NCBI GenBank assembly: GCA_003326195.1
Contig: LXQE01000148.1
Coordinates: 1-33,796 of the forward strand
Direction of reading: 5' to 3'
Length of the DNA: 33,796 nt
DNA from: Nostoc punctiforme NIES-2108
GTDB taxonomy: Bacteria; Cyanobacteriota; Cyanobacteriia; Cyanobacteriales; Nostocaceae
In this document: positions 7,889 through 16,400 of the stretch, piece by piece
Layout of the letters: the number at the start of each line of letters is the position of its first letter
Numbering within the stretch: the stretch's first letter is position 1
Notes under the pieces: generated by a model
The model's input: only the letters and a program-made list of their open reading frames with translations
The model's database searches: none
Told to the model about the DNA's origin: nothing
Made by a program: the position numbers and the translations under genes

Positions 7889-8360
7889 TAGTTTCTATCT
7901 CCGAATATCCTGTGGAAAATCTATGTTGGTGAGTGGTGAGGCAATTGCTATTTCTGGGTGACGCGACTTTAGCACTACAAAGTTGAAGAATGTTTCCAGC
8001 CTTGAGGCGATTGCATCTGGTAACATATTCATCAAGCCACCGACTGCACTCGACAAAAACCATTCCTCTGTAAGGGTTTTAGATGTATTTAAGTTTTATA
8101 AAGTACTAAAAATCTACCGAATTGCCGTAGTTTGATACTCCCAAATTTTCCCCAAGTTGTCAATCTGTTTTAGAGCTTGTCATGTAACAATCTTGCCTCT
8201 TTTGAGCCAGAAATGCTTTCTCAGCAAGCTTTCTAGATAATAAATTGTAAAAGTTGTTTCTTGACAGGCTCTTAAGGTCTTTTTGCAGGAAAGACTCAAA
8301 GTTGAAAGCCCAAAAGCGTCTACGGAGTAAGTCCAAGGAAAACGCCAGTCGCCTACGCCC

Positions 8361-8397
8361 GCCTAATTTGTGAACTTCTTCAAGGACAATTTTTATC
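8361..8397 (-). pseudogene. Internal fragment of a duplicated sulfonate-binding protein gene
   Basis: On the minus strand this stretch reads IKIVLEEVHKLG. It aligns base for base, 34 of 37 identical by eye, with 9847-9883 inside the intact binding-protein gene (IKIVLEEVYKLG). Homology stops abruptly at 8361, where a GC-rich dispersed repeat begins (about 8318-8360). An 81-codon open frame through the region (8160-8405) starts in the fragment, runs through the repeat and continues into unrecognised sequence. I regard that frame as a chance reading. Confidence 0.65.
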
Positions 8398-8502
8398 CTA
8401 CTCAAAGTGGTTTAAAATCCCATATACAACAGGTGTTTGGCTAACAGTCTCCCTTACAAAACGTAACTGTTTAATCATATCTGCAAAATGATTTAGATCA
8501 GA

Positions 8503-9327
8503 TTAGAGTAGGTGGGCTACGTATAAAGTAGTTAAGTAACCTTTAGTAATTTGACCATTAAACTTGGTATTAATTAATTCAGCGATCGCATGGAAAAAAC
8601 GGGCTTTTGTAATGTGATCTAAATTTAGATGACCGGAATAAGTATTTAAGAGGTTGAGATAACTTGCACTGTTATATGTTGCATCCCATCGATAAGAGCG
8701 ATAGACTACTTCACCAAACAAACCTGTTTGCTGAATCTCACTTGTTTTATTAGGGACTTTCTGCTCACGCAAAGGAGGCTCATGGTCTTTAACCAGTTGA
8801 GGAGCTAAACTTTGATATAGCTCCTGTACTTCTTCAAAGAAGCCATTACTAGCATCACTATATACGTGTTCATTCCAAAATAGCGCGATGTCTTACGACA
8901 AGCCGCTCCGCGTCTACGCTCTTGAAGATGTGAGGGCTTGAGCCGTTTTTTTGTAAGCAATACTTGGGTCAAGCCAATGGAAAGCAGTCGCCGAAATCAC
9001 TAAATCAAAGGCATTTTCTTCTATTATCCAATCCTCAAAAGCGATGTTACACACTTCTACTTGCGGATAAGCAGCCAGGTTTTTTTGGGCAACCGTAGCA
9101 AGATTCTCACCCAACTCAATGCAGAGTATACGATAACCCCGGCGGGCAAAGGGCACAGTTGCCTGACCGGTACCACAACCAATCTCTAATATCTTTCCGT
9201 CTGGAGTGATTTCTGAGAGAGACACCACATCGTCAAAAAGCGCTTCTGGATATCCTGGTCGAACTTGGTCATACAACAGTGCTACTTGATTAAAAGTGGT
9301 TCTTAAGTGACTTCTTTCATCTGTCAT
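8503..9327 (-). pseudogene. Class I SAM-dependent methyltransferase, interrupted by an in-frame repeat carrying stop codons
   Basis: The two open halves (9327-8914 and 8772-8503) and the DNA between them form a single gene in one frame. The N-terminal half has HLRTTFNQVALLYDQVRPGYP, the SAM motif ILEIGCGTGQATVPFARRG, acidic CIELGEN and DLVISATAFHWLDP. After TAQAL the expected KPGGxIALFW is replaced by about 13 codons of repeat DNA (8884-8920) containing TAG at 8914-8916 and TAA at 8893-8895. The family sequence then resumes with IALFWNEHVYSDASNGFF and runs to YLTTLYVAHLL. The intact product would be a soluble small-molecule methyltransferase of about 265 residues. With two stops it is very probably inactive, unless the first half works alone. 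Confidence 0.8.
8884..8920. repeat. 36-bp dispersed repeat that disrupts the methyltransferase gene
   Basis: It begins GCGATGTCTTACGACAAGCC and ends GTCTACGCT. It aligns with the repeat inside NRPS1 at 13985-14020 with about five differences over 36 bases. It sits exactly where the methyltransferase expects its conserved PGG loop. In this orientation one frame contains TAA and TAG, which is the frame the gene uses. Confidence 0.7.
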
Positions 9328-9459
9328 CTAATTTTAGATTTTGATATTGATTCATAGTTTAGTAGGATGCGATTATAGAAATTAGCCCTATGCACCGCAA
9401 ATCTTGGTGGTGCATTACGAGAACAGCGATAATATACCCTACGAAACTGTTCCTCGTTC

Positions 9460-9541
9460 CTTTTCCCAAATTACAAATTAGGGTAAATACTCCAGCCATC
9501 AAGAACATTAAAAAGTTGCGTTTTCTAGATACTGTTAGCAT
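9460..9541 (-). pseudogene. 5' fragment (signal peptide) of a duplicated sulfonate-binding protein gene
   Basis: The minus strand from 9541 encodes MLTVSRKRNFLMFLMAGVFT, matching the start of the intact gene at 10620 (MVAISRKCNFLILLVAGVFT). The DNA upstream of both start codons is also alike (AATACA/AATACAC just before ATG). After about 25 residues the frame drifts into unrelated sequence with no lipobox Cys. With the fragment at 8361-8397 this indicates a tandem copy of the binding-protein gene that lost most of its body. Confidence 0.65.
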
Positions 9542-9585
9542 AGTGTATTGTCAATTTTTTCAGGCTTAATGTTCACTGCAAATGC

Positions 9586-10620
9586 TCAGGGCTTGATTTC
9601 TGCCGGGAGTATAGCAGCATATTCTTCAGGAGTAAGTGTTACATCCTTGACATTAATTTTTTTAGTGATAAATTTTTGCTTATAGAACAAGTCAGATATC
9701 TCTTGCTGTCCTGCTATAACCTTATCGGTAATTGGTCTGATGCCAAAACGCCGACGCTTGACTATTGTTTCTAAGGTTGGTAAATCAAGCTTGGTATCAC
9801 GCCCGACAATTTCGGCAACTTCTCGCGTATTTGCTTTAGACCATTTGCCTAATTTGTAGACTTCTTCAAGGACAATTTTTATTAGCTCAGGGTTCTCTTT
9901 CACGAAGCTACGTGCAGCTATCCAATAGCCTCCTTGGGTTGAAAGTCCTTTAGCATTACGAAGAATCCGAACTTTTTCCGTTCTCTGAAATATAGCCAGG
10001 TGGGGGTCTCCTAGCACAGCTGCATCAATGCTCTTACGCGATAATGCTGCACGAGTTTCTGGTGCTATCAGATTGAGATGTTTGACATCTTTTAGCTCTA
10101 GTCCTCCTTCTTGCAAAGCTTTAACCACAAAGTATTGACTAGCAGTAGCTCTTTGAAAGGCAATTCTCTTACCTTTTAAATCAGCTATAGTTTTGATGGG
10201 GGAGTCTTCCGGTACTACGATCGCCGAACCTTCACCAGTACCCGGTATAGTATTAGCAAGAAGAACAAAAGGAATACCAGTTGCTTGGGCAAATATGGGT
10301 GGAGTTTCACCAACAGCACCGATATCCAAACTGCCCACATTTATTGCTTCTAAAAGCTGTGGACCAGCTGTAAATTGCGCCCACTGCACTTGAATACCCA
10401 AGGGATTCAAGCGTTTCTCTAAAACTTGTCTACTTTTGGTGATATCCGCAGCAGTAAAATAGCCAATTCTTAACAATTTTGTCTTAATGCCATTAGGAGC
10501 TGCAACTGCTACCTTTTCTCGTGTATCTGGTGCTTTACAACTTACTAAAGTTGTGGAGAGAGTAAATACTCCAGCTACTAATAAAATTAGAAAGTTGCAT
10601 TTTCTAGATATTGCTACCAT
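9586..10620 (-). CDS. ABC transporter substrate-binding lipoprotein, aliphatic-sulfonate class (SsuA-like)
   Basis: This 344-residue protein has the signal FLILLVAGVFTLSTTLVSC with the lipobox Cys near residue 28. The mature domain has LLRIGYFTAADITKSRQVLEKRL, WAQFTAGPQLLEAINVGSLDIGAVGETPPIFAQ and then DLKGKRIAFQRATASQYFVVKALQEGGLELKDV, with GGYWIAARSFVKENPELIKIVLEEVYKLG toward the end. GAVGETPPIFAQ is the hallmark loop of SsuA-type aliphatic-sulfonate binding proteins. It would act at the outer face of the plasma membrane. A 36-bp palindrome at 10755-10790, matching the one ahead of the gene at 4459, probably controls it. It appears monocistronic, with only relics downstream. Confidence 0.88.
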   Translation of the reverse strand: MVAISRKCNFLILLVAGVFTLSTTLVSCKAPDTREKVAVAAPNGIKTKLLRIGYFTAADITKSRQVLEKRLNPLGIQVQWAQFTAGPQLLEAINVGSLDIGAVGETPPIFAQATGIPFVLLANTIPGTGEGSAIVVPEDSPIKTIADLKGKRIAFQRATASQYFVVKALQEGGLELKDVKHLNLIAPETRAALSRKSIDAAVLGDPHLAIFQRTEKVRILRNAKGLSTQGGYWIAARSFVKENPELIKIVLEEVYKLGKWSKANTREVAEIVGRDTKLDLPTLETIVKRRRFGIRPITDKVIAGQQEISDLFYKQKFITKKINVKDVTLTPEEYAAILPAEIKP

Positions 10621-10754
10621 GATGTATTACCAATTTTCGGGGGTTTAGAATACAAGCTTTAATTAAAAAACTGATTTTGGAATGATGTAAAAGTTGAAGA
10701 TGGGAAATTTTTTATTTTGCGGTTAGACTCTGTTTACTAACTCTCTCATATAAA

Positions 10755-10790
10755 TAATCTACTATAAGTCGATCGATTTATAGTAGATTA
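10755..10790. promoter_or_regulatory. 36-bp near-perfect palindrome, second copy of the candidate sulfonate-gene operator
   Basis: Seventeen of 18 base pairs are symmetric. The arms are TAATCTAC/GTAGATTA, then TATAA/TTATA, around TCGATCGA. The single asymmetric pair (G opposite T next to the centre) is the same one that is asymmetric in the copy at 4522-4555. It is centred about 152 bp upstream of the ATG at 10620. Confidence 0.65.
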
Positions 10791-10975
10791 CGATTGTACG
10801 GACTTTACCACAAGCTAATTTAAAAATCAAGCAGCGAGGATGACGGTGCTATTGATGCAACTGGTAAAAAGAAAGAAACAATAGGCGTGATACTAGCGAT
10901 CGCAACTCTTCCCCAAACCAAAGACCTCTCAATGACGACAAACGGCTTTTTACTCGCACCCATAGCCTTTGTCAC

Positions 10976-11006
10976 AGTTCCGGTTGAGTTCCGGTCAAGT
11001 TCCGGT
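10976..11006. repeat. Three 11-bp direct repeats of AGTTCCGGT plus two bases
   Basis: AGTTCCGGT starts at 10976, 10987 and 10998, a spacing of exactly 11 bp, about one DNA helical turn. The block is in the 440-bp non-coding region between the kinase gene end and the binding-protein gene start. It may be a binding array for a regulator, or a chance micro-duplication. Apart from this and the palindrome at 10755, I see no gene in 10621-11059. Confidence 0.45.
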
Positions 11007-11059
11007 ATTCTTACATATCCAAGTACCGCTGAAAAATAGAGTCTTTTTATTTCCAGAAC

Positions 11060-12394
11060 TCACGGTGAAAGAGGAAGTCGAACTGTAAATGTACTACCTT
11101 GCCCAGGTTGACTTTGAACGTGAATATTGCCTTTATGCGCTTGGACAATCGCTTGAGCTATGGCTAATCCCAATCCCGAACCGCCAGAGGTGCGAGAGCG
11201 AGCGCGATCAACTCGGTAGAAGCGATCAAAAATTCGCAGTTGATGTTCTGGGGCAATACCAATTCCTGTATCTTCAACTTTAATCATGGCGTAAAGCTCA
11301 CTTTTTCCCAAAAAAACCGTGACTTTTCCACCGCTAGATGTGGCTTGAATTGCATTGGCAATTAAGTTGGAAATTAAGCGATAAAGCTGTTCTTCATTTC
11401 CCGCAATGTATAGGTTTTCTGAGAATTGTACCTGTTTAGAGAGATTGACTTTAGTTTCTACTGCCAAAAATGCTAATTCCTCAGTTAAATCGCTAATTAA
11501 ATCATTCAAACAGCAAGGCTGATATTCTCCTGTTAGTTCTTTTTGGTCTATCCTAGTTAATAGCAACAAATCTCCAACTAATTGTGATAAGCGGCGATTT
11601 TGGCGTTTGAGTACATCTAAAATTCCACTATTGGCTTTTGGTTCTTGCTGTAACTTGATAGCAGCTTCAATAGTAGAGTACATTGCTGCTAAAGGTGTGC
11701 GAAACTCATGGGCAGCATCAGCAGTAAATTGTTGCATTTGTTGGTAGGAAAGATATACAGGTTGTATTGCCCTTCCTGCCAACCACCAACTAGACAAACC
11801 AACGAAAATCATGGAAATTGGCAATCCCAACACCAAAGCTAATTTTAAATAAGCAAGATGTTGGTCTAAATCAGTGATACTACGCGCCACTTGTAGATAA
11901 CCCGAAATCTGATTTTGAGTATACAAAGGTAAAGTGATTTCGCGGTATCGAGTGCCAGAGGAATCTGTTAATATTTGCCAATGTTCTAATGCTGAGGTAA
12001 CAGAGAAATTGTCAATTTCCATGCCTCCACTGGCAAAAATTTTTCCTGAGCGATCCAATAAGCGTATATAGTAATTAACTGGATTCGCCGCCTCTGTTAT
12101 TGATTTTTTAATAGATGTTGTTTTAGGCAAACAATTTGTCTGAGCCACACATAATTCTAAAGAAAATTCTTTAGCGAGGCGTTGTAATTGTCCAGGTTGT
12201 TGCCAAGCTGGTTCAATACTTTTATGAAGTGCGTTTGCGACTGATTGCAATCCCTGGTCTATGGTTTCACGATAAGCATGGGCAACCACACTATAAACCC
12301 CCAAACTAGATAGCCCCAAAATACCGCCCATAACGAGGGTATACCAAGCTGCAAGCCGCAACCGAGTCTGGTGGAAAATGGGATTGCGTTCCAT
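11060..12394 (-). CDS. rppB: Sensor histidine kinase, RppB-like
   Basis: This 444-residue membrane kinase has a first transmembrane helix at about 14-37 and a second at about 186-209, enclosing a roughly 145-residue periplasmic sensor part. A dimerisation/phosphoacceptor domain follows, with the H-box AHEFRTPLAAM near residue 233. The ATP-binding domain has an N-box (LISNLIANAIQATSSGG), G1 (VEDTGIGIAP), F-box (IFDRFYRVDRARS) and G2 (GGSGLGLAIAQAIV). The N-terminal sequence NPIFHQTRLRLAAWYTLVMGGIL and the partner gene resemble the cyanobacterial RppB/NrsS kinases, tied in the literature to redox and nickel responses. It is 30 bp downstream of its partner regulator and presumably co-transcribed. 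The signal sensed here is unknown. Confidence 0.85.
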   Translation of the reverse strand: MERNPIFHQTRLRLAAWYTLVMGGILGLSSLGVYSVVAHAYRETIDQGLQSVANALHKSIEPAWQQPGQLQRLAKEFSLELCVAQTNCLPKTTSIKKSITEAANPVNYYIRLLDRSGKIFASGGMEIDNFSVTSALEHWQILTDSSGTRYREITLPLYTQNQISGYLQVARSITDLDQHLAYLKLALVLGLPISMIFVGLSSWWLAGRAIQPVYLSYQQMQQFTADAAHEFRTPLAAMYSTIEAAIKLQQEPKANSGILDVLKRQNRRLSQLVGDLLLLTRIDQKELTGEYQPCCLNDLISDLTEELAFLAVETKVNLSKQVQFSENLYIAGNEEQLYRLISNLIANAIQATSSGGKVTVFLGKSELYAMIKVEDTGIGIAPEHQLRIFDRFYRVDRARSRTSGGSGLGLAIAQAIVQAHKGNIHVQSQPGQGSTFTVRLPLSP

Positions 12395-12424
12395 GTTTCT
12401 AAAACCTTGCTCAAAGTGTTGCTG

Positions 12425-13162
12425 TCAAGTTAGCAAAATATCAGCAGTATGAATGTTTAGGCGATAGCCCACACCATAAATAGTTTCAATCAAAGATTCG
12501 CTGTCTTCTTCTCCTAATTTGCGTCTCAATAAGCGAATTTGTGCTGCTACTACATTACTAATTGGTTCTGCACCAATTTCCCAAAGCTGATTGATAATCT
12601 GGTCGCGGCTGACAATTTGGTTAGGATGTCTCATGAAATATTCCAACAATTGAAATTCCTTGACAGTTAAAGAGAATACTCGGTTTTCACCGTGACAATA
12701 CTGACGAGTAAGTTCATGAGTGCTGTAATTGAGGGTCAAGCAACCTACTTGTAAGCGTCGGGGTTTGACTTGAGGCGTAAGCGTTGCTCCTACATAAGAG
12801 GCTCGCCGTTGCAATGCCCGCAATCTTGCCAGCAGTTCTGCCATATCAAAGGGTTTAACTAAATAATCATCTGCACCGCTATCTAAACCGATAATCTTTT
12901 CTTCCATCCGGTCTTTAGCCGTTAGCATTAATACAGGTATAATTAACTGGCGATCGCGCAACCATTTACACAACTCTATCCCCGAAACTCCCGGCAGCAT
13001 CCAATCAAAAATCGCAAGTGTGTACTCAGTCCAGCCAGTTTCTAAATATTGCCATGCCTGCGTACCATCTAGAAACCAGTCAACTATATACGCCTCATGG
13101 CTCAGGACTTGTTTTATTGCTGCACCTAAATCTGCTTCATCCTCAACTAATATAAGTCGCAT
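12425..13162 (-). CDS. rppA: OmpR-family response regulator, RppA-like
   Basis: From the ATG at 13162 the protein is about 245 residues and begins directly with the receiver strand MRLILVEDEADLG. A longer frame to 13204 adds 14 residues that look unrelated to receivers, so I prefer the internal start. The acidic pair is in VEDE, the phosphoacceptor Asp in LAIFDWMLPG, the Thr in VLMLTAKD and the Lys in DDYLVKPFD. The C-terminal half is a winged-helix DNA-binding domain (FSLTVKEFQLLEYFMRHPNQIVSR, then GVGYRL). It would be phosphorylated by the adjacent kinase. It is divergent from NRPS1, with about 250 bp between the two starts, so it may influence that cluster; this is a location-based guess. 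Confidence 0.87.
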   Translation of the reverse strand: MRLILVEDEADLGAAIKQVLSHEAYIVDWFLDGTQAWQYLETGWTEYTLAIFDWMLPGVSGIELCKWLRDRQLIIPVLMLTAKDRMEEKIIGLDSGADDYLVKPFDMAELLARLRALQRRASYVGATLTPQVKPRRLQVGCLTLNYSTHELTRQYCHGENRVFSLTVKEFQLLEYFMRHPNQIVSRDQIINQLWEIGAEPISNVVAAQIRLLRRKLGEEDSESLIETIYGVGYRLNIHTADILLT

Positions 13163-13198
13163 AGTCAACACAGTGCTAAAAGCCTTCTTTAAATACGC

Positions 13199-13216
13199 TT
13201 TCACGAAAAAGTGAAA
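13199..13216. promoter_or_regulatory. Small inverted repeat TTTCAC-N6-GTGAAA in the rppA/NRPS1 divergent region
   Basis: TTTCAC at 13199-13204 and GTGAAA at 13211-13216 form a perfect 6-bp inverted repeat spaced by GAAAAA, 37 bp upstream of the preferred rppA start. It could be an operator, for example for autoregulation. No ribosome-binding site precedes NRPS1 and no clear promoter hexamers could be assigned in 13217-13409. Confidence 0.3.
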
Positions 13217-13409
13217 TTGTTATGAAATTTTTCTATTTCTTGAGCTAGAGACACTTTTTCTTTCAATAGAATGACTGAATACTGATAACCGATTTACTGC
13301 TCCGAGAACCATTAGTTCTTCAAAGCTAAACTCCTATCGAAGCATTGACAATAAAATGGGTTGAGAAAAAGTTTCCACAAATTCCACCACAACTGTTTGC
13401 CATTCACTT

Positions 13410-16400
13410 ATGAGCCAGTATATTTACAGTAGTCTCACAGATGATGAAGAACTTAATTTTTCTGAGGAAGCAGAGGTTTTCGTTTTTCCCACTTCTTTCG
13501 CCCAGCAGCGATTGTGGTTTCTCGACCAGTTAGCACCGGGGAATCCATTTTACAACGTGTCAACAGCTCTTCACCTGACAGGTTCCCTCAACTTCACCGC
13601 CTTAAAGCAAACATTCAACGAAATTGTACGTCGCCACGAAACGTTACGTACTAGGTTTGTTATGGTAGACCAGCAACCAGTACAGGCGATTCCTGCGGAA
13701 AGCTGCGCTAACGCACCTAGCTTAAGCATACCTCTTCCCTTAATAGACCTACGCAATTTCGACAGCCCAGAACGCGACACACGAGTGCAGCAAATCGTAA
13801 CCCAAGAGGCTCAACATCCTTTCAATCTCACCACTGGGCCATTACTGCGAGTAAAGCTATTACAACTGGATGAAGTAGAATATCTGCTGCTGCTAAATCT
13901 ACATCACATAGTTGCCGATGGCTGGTCAATTGGAGTGCTAATTAAAGAATTGGGGGTATTATACAAAGCCTTGGCAGGGGATAAGCGATGTCTGACGACT
14001 AGCCACTCCGTATCTACGCTTCTACCAGAACTACCCATTCAATATGCAGATTTCGCTCAATGGCAACGGGAGTGGCTACAAGGAGTGGCAGCAAACGGCA
14101 CCTCGCCCCTACAAAGCCAGTTAGTTTATTGGCAAAAGCAATTAAACGGGATTTCGGTATTGAATCTCCCCACCGACCGACTAAGACCAGCAGTTCCTAG
14201 CTACAGGGGTGCAAAACAATTTTTAGAGCTACCACACACCTTAACTCAAGCGCTAGAGGCACTGAGTTCCCAAGAAGGCGTTACCTTGTTCATGACAATG
14301 CTGGCAGCGTTTCAGACTTTGCTCTATCGCTACACGCAGCAAGAGGATATTGCAGTTGGTTCACCTATTGCTAATCGCAATCGTAGCGAACTAGAAGGAT
14401 TAATTGGTTTTTTTGTCAATAGCTTGGTGTTACGTACAGATTTCTCAGGTAAGGTGACGTTTCGAGAATTGTTGAATCGAGTGCGAGAGGTAACTTTAGA
14501 AGCATACAGTCATCAGGACTTGCCTTTTGAAAAGTTGGTGGAGGAACTTCACCCAGAGCGAGATTTGAGCTATCATCCTTTTTTTCAGGTTGTATTTAGC
14601 CTACAAAACACTCCTATCGAAACTCTAGAGTTATCTGGGTTAACGCTTTCGCTATTTGACTTCGATAGCAAAACTGCAAAACTTGATTTAGAATTCCATT
14701 TGTGGCAAGACTTGGAAAGTTTGAAAGGACAAATGGTTTATAGCACCGATTTATTTGATGACAAAACCATTACGCGAATGCTGGGACATTTTCAAACGCT
14801 GCTAAAAAGCATTGTTGCCAATCCAGAACAGCGGATTTCAGATTTGTCTTTGCTTACTGTGCAAGAACGACAAGAGTTATTAATTGATTGGAATGACACT
14901 AAAAGAGACTACTCAGGGAACAAGTGTTTTCATCAGTTATTTGAAGCACAAGTGCAGGAAACTCCCGATGCGAATGCACTAGTGTTTGACGATGAACAAC
15001 TCAGCTACAAAGAGTTAAATATACGCAGCAACCAATTAGCACATTATCTGAAAAAATTGGGGGTAGTTCCTGACGTTTTAGTAGGTATTTACGTAGAGCG
15101 ATCGCTCGTGATGATAATCGCACTATTAGGCATTCTCAAAGCAGGTGGAGCATACCTTCCTTTAGATCCGAGCCTACCTCAAGAACGTCTTAACTTCATC
15201 CTAGAAGATGCACAAGTTTCAGTATTGCTGACACAGGAAAAGTTACTCAAGCATTTTGAAGACTTCTTGAATCCAATTATTTGCATAGATAAAGATTGGG
15301 CAACTATTACACAACACAGCAAAGAAAACCCAAGCAGTGTTGTAAAATCTGACAACCTAGCTTATGTTATCTACACCTCTGGCTCAACAGGAAAACCTAA
15401 AGGTGTTTTGCTCCAACATCAAGGATTGTCTAACTTAGCGGCATCTCAGATTGACGTTTTCAACATACAACCGATTAACCGCATTCTGCAATTCGCATCA
15501 TTAAGCTTCGATGCCTCAATTTTTGAGATTGTGATGGCACTGCAAACAGGAGCAACTCTTTATTTAGCAAACAAAGAATCCCTTCTACCCGGACAAACTT
15601 TGCTCCAATTATTGCGCGAAAAAGCTATTACTCACGTCACCCTTCCGCCAGCAGTATTAGCAGTCCTACCTACAGAATCACTGCCGGCATTGCAAACTAT
15701 TATCTGTGCAGGCGAATCCTGTACCGATGATATTGTCAAACGTTGGTGGAAGTCTCAGCGTCGGTTTTTTAATGCTTACGGCCCTACTGAAGCAACAGTT
15801 TGGTCAACCGTTGCAGAGATTAGTCATATAATTGAAAAGCCGCCTATTGGTCGCCCTATTCCTAATACTCAAATTTATATATTAGATAAATATTTACAAC
15901 CTTTACCAATTGGAATTACTGGCGAATTATACATAGCTGGTGAGGGATTGGCACAAGGTTATCTTAATTGCCCCGAATTAACTACTGAAAAGTTTGTTCC
16001 CAATCCTTTTAATGATAAAAAGGGAGCGCAACTTTACAAGACGGGTGATTTAGCTCGGTATCGACCAGATGGTAATATTGAATTTTTAGGTCGCATTGAT
16101 AATCAAGTAAAAATTCGTGGATTCCGCATTGAGTTGTCAGAAATCGAAACAGTGCTGAGTAAGCATAAAAGTGTCCAAAAAGCAGTAGTAATTGTTAAAG
16201 AGAACATATCTGGTAATAAGTATTTAGTGGCTTACATTGTTCTCAATGTAGAGATGCAAAATTTCTCGTCACTACTACGTAAATTCTTAAAAGAAAAATT
16301 GCCAGAATACATGCTCCCAAAAGCTTTTGTAATGCTGGATTCTCTGCCGCTAACAGCTAGTGGTAAAGTGGATCGTTTGGCGCTAACAGAACTCGACAGT

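Noticed and set aside
7881..8063. 60-codon minus-strand ORF overlapping the SfnB-like start
   Set aside because: No motif, and it overlaps the well-supported start and ribosome-binding site of the SfnB-like gene.
8114..8130. CTAC-N9-GTAG upstream of the SfnB-like gene as a third operator copy
   Set aside because: It shares only the outer arms with the two long palindromes and has a different spacing. It is mentioned only as a weak hint.
8160..8405. 81-codon minus-strand ORF
   Set aside because: It is a composite of a binding-protein fragment, a dispersed repeat and unrecognised sequence, not a coherent protein.
10824..11036. Plus-strand stop-free stretch of 71 codons between the receptor and kinase genes
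   Set aside because: No start codon or ribosome-binding site near its beginning, no recognised motif, and it includes the 11-bp direct repeats. Open by chance is the simpler view.
12425..13204. Longer version of the response regulator starting at 13204
   Set aside because: The extra 14 residues precede the canonical MRLILVEDE receiver start and overlap an inverted repeat, so the internal ATG at 13162 is preferred.
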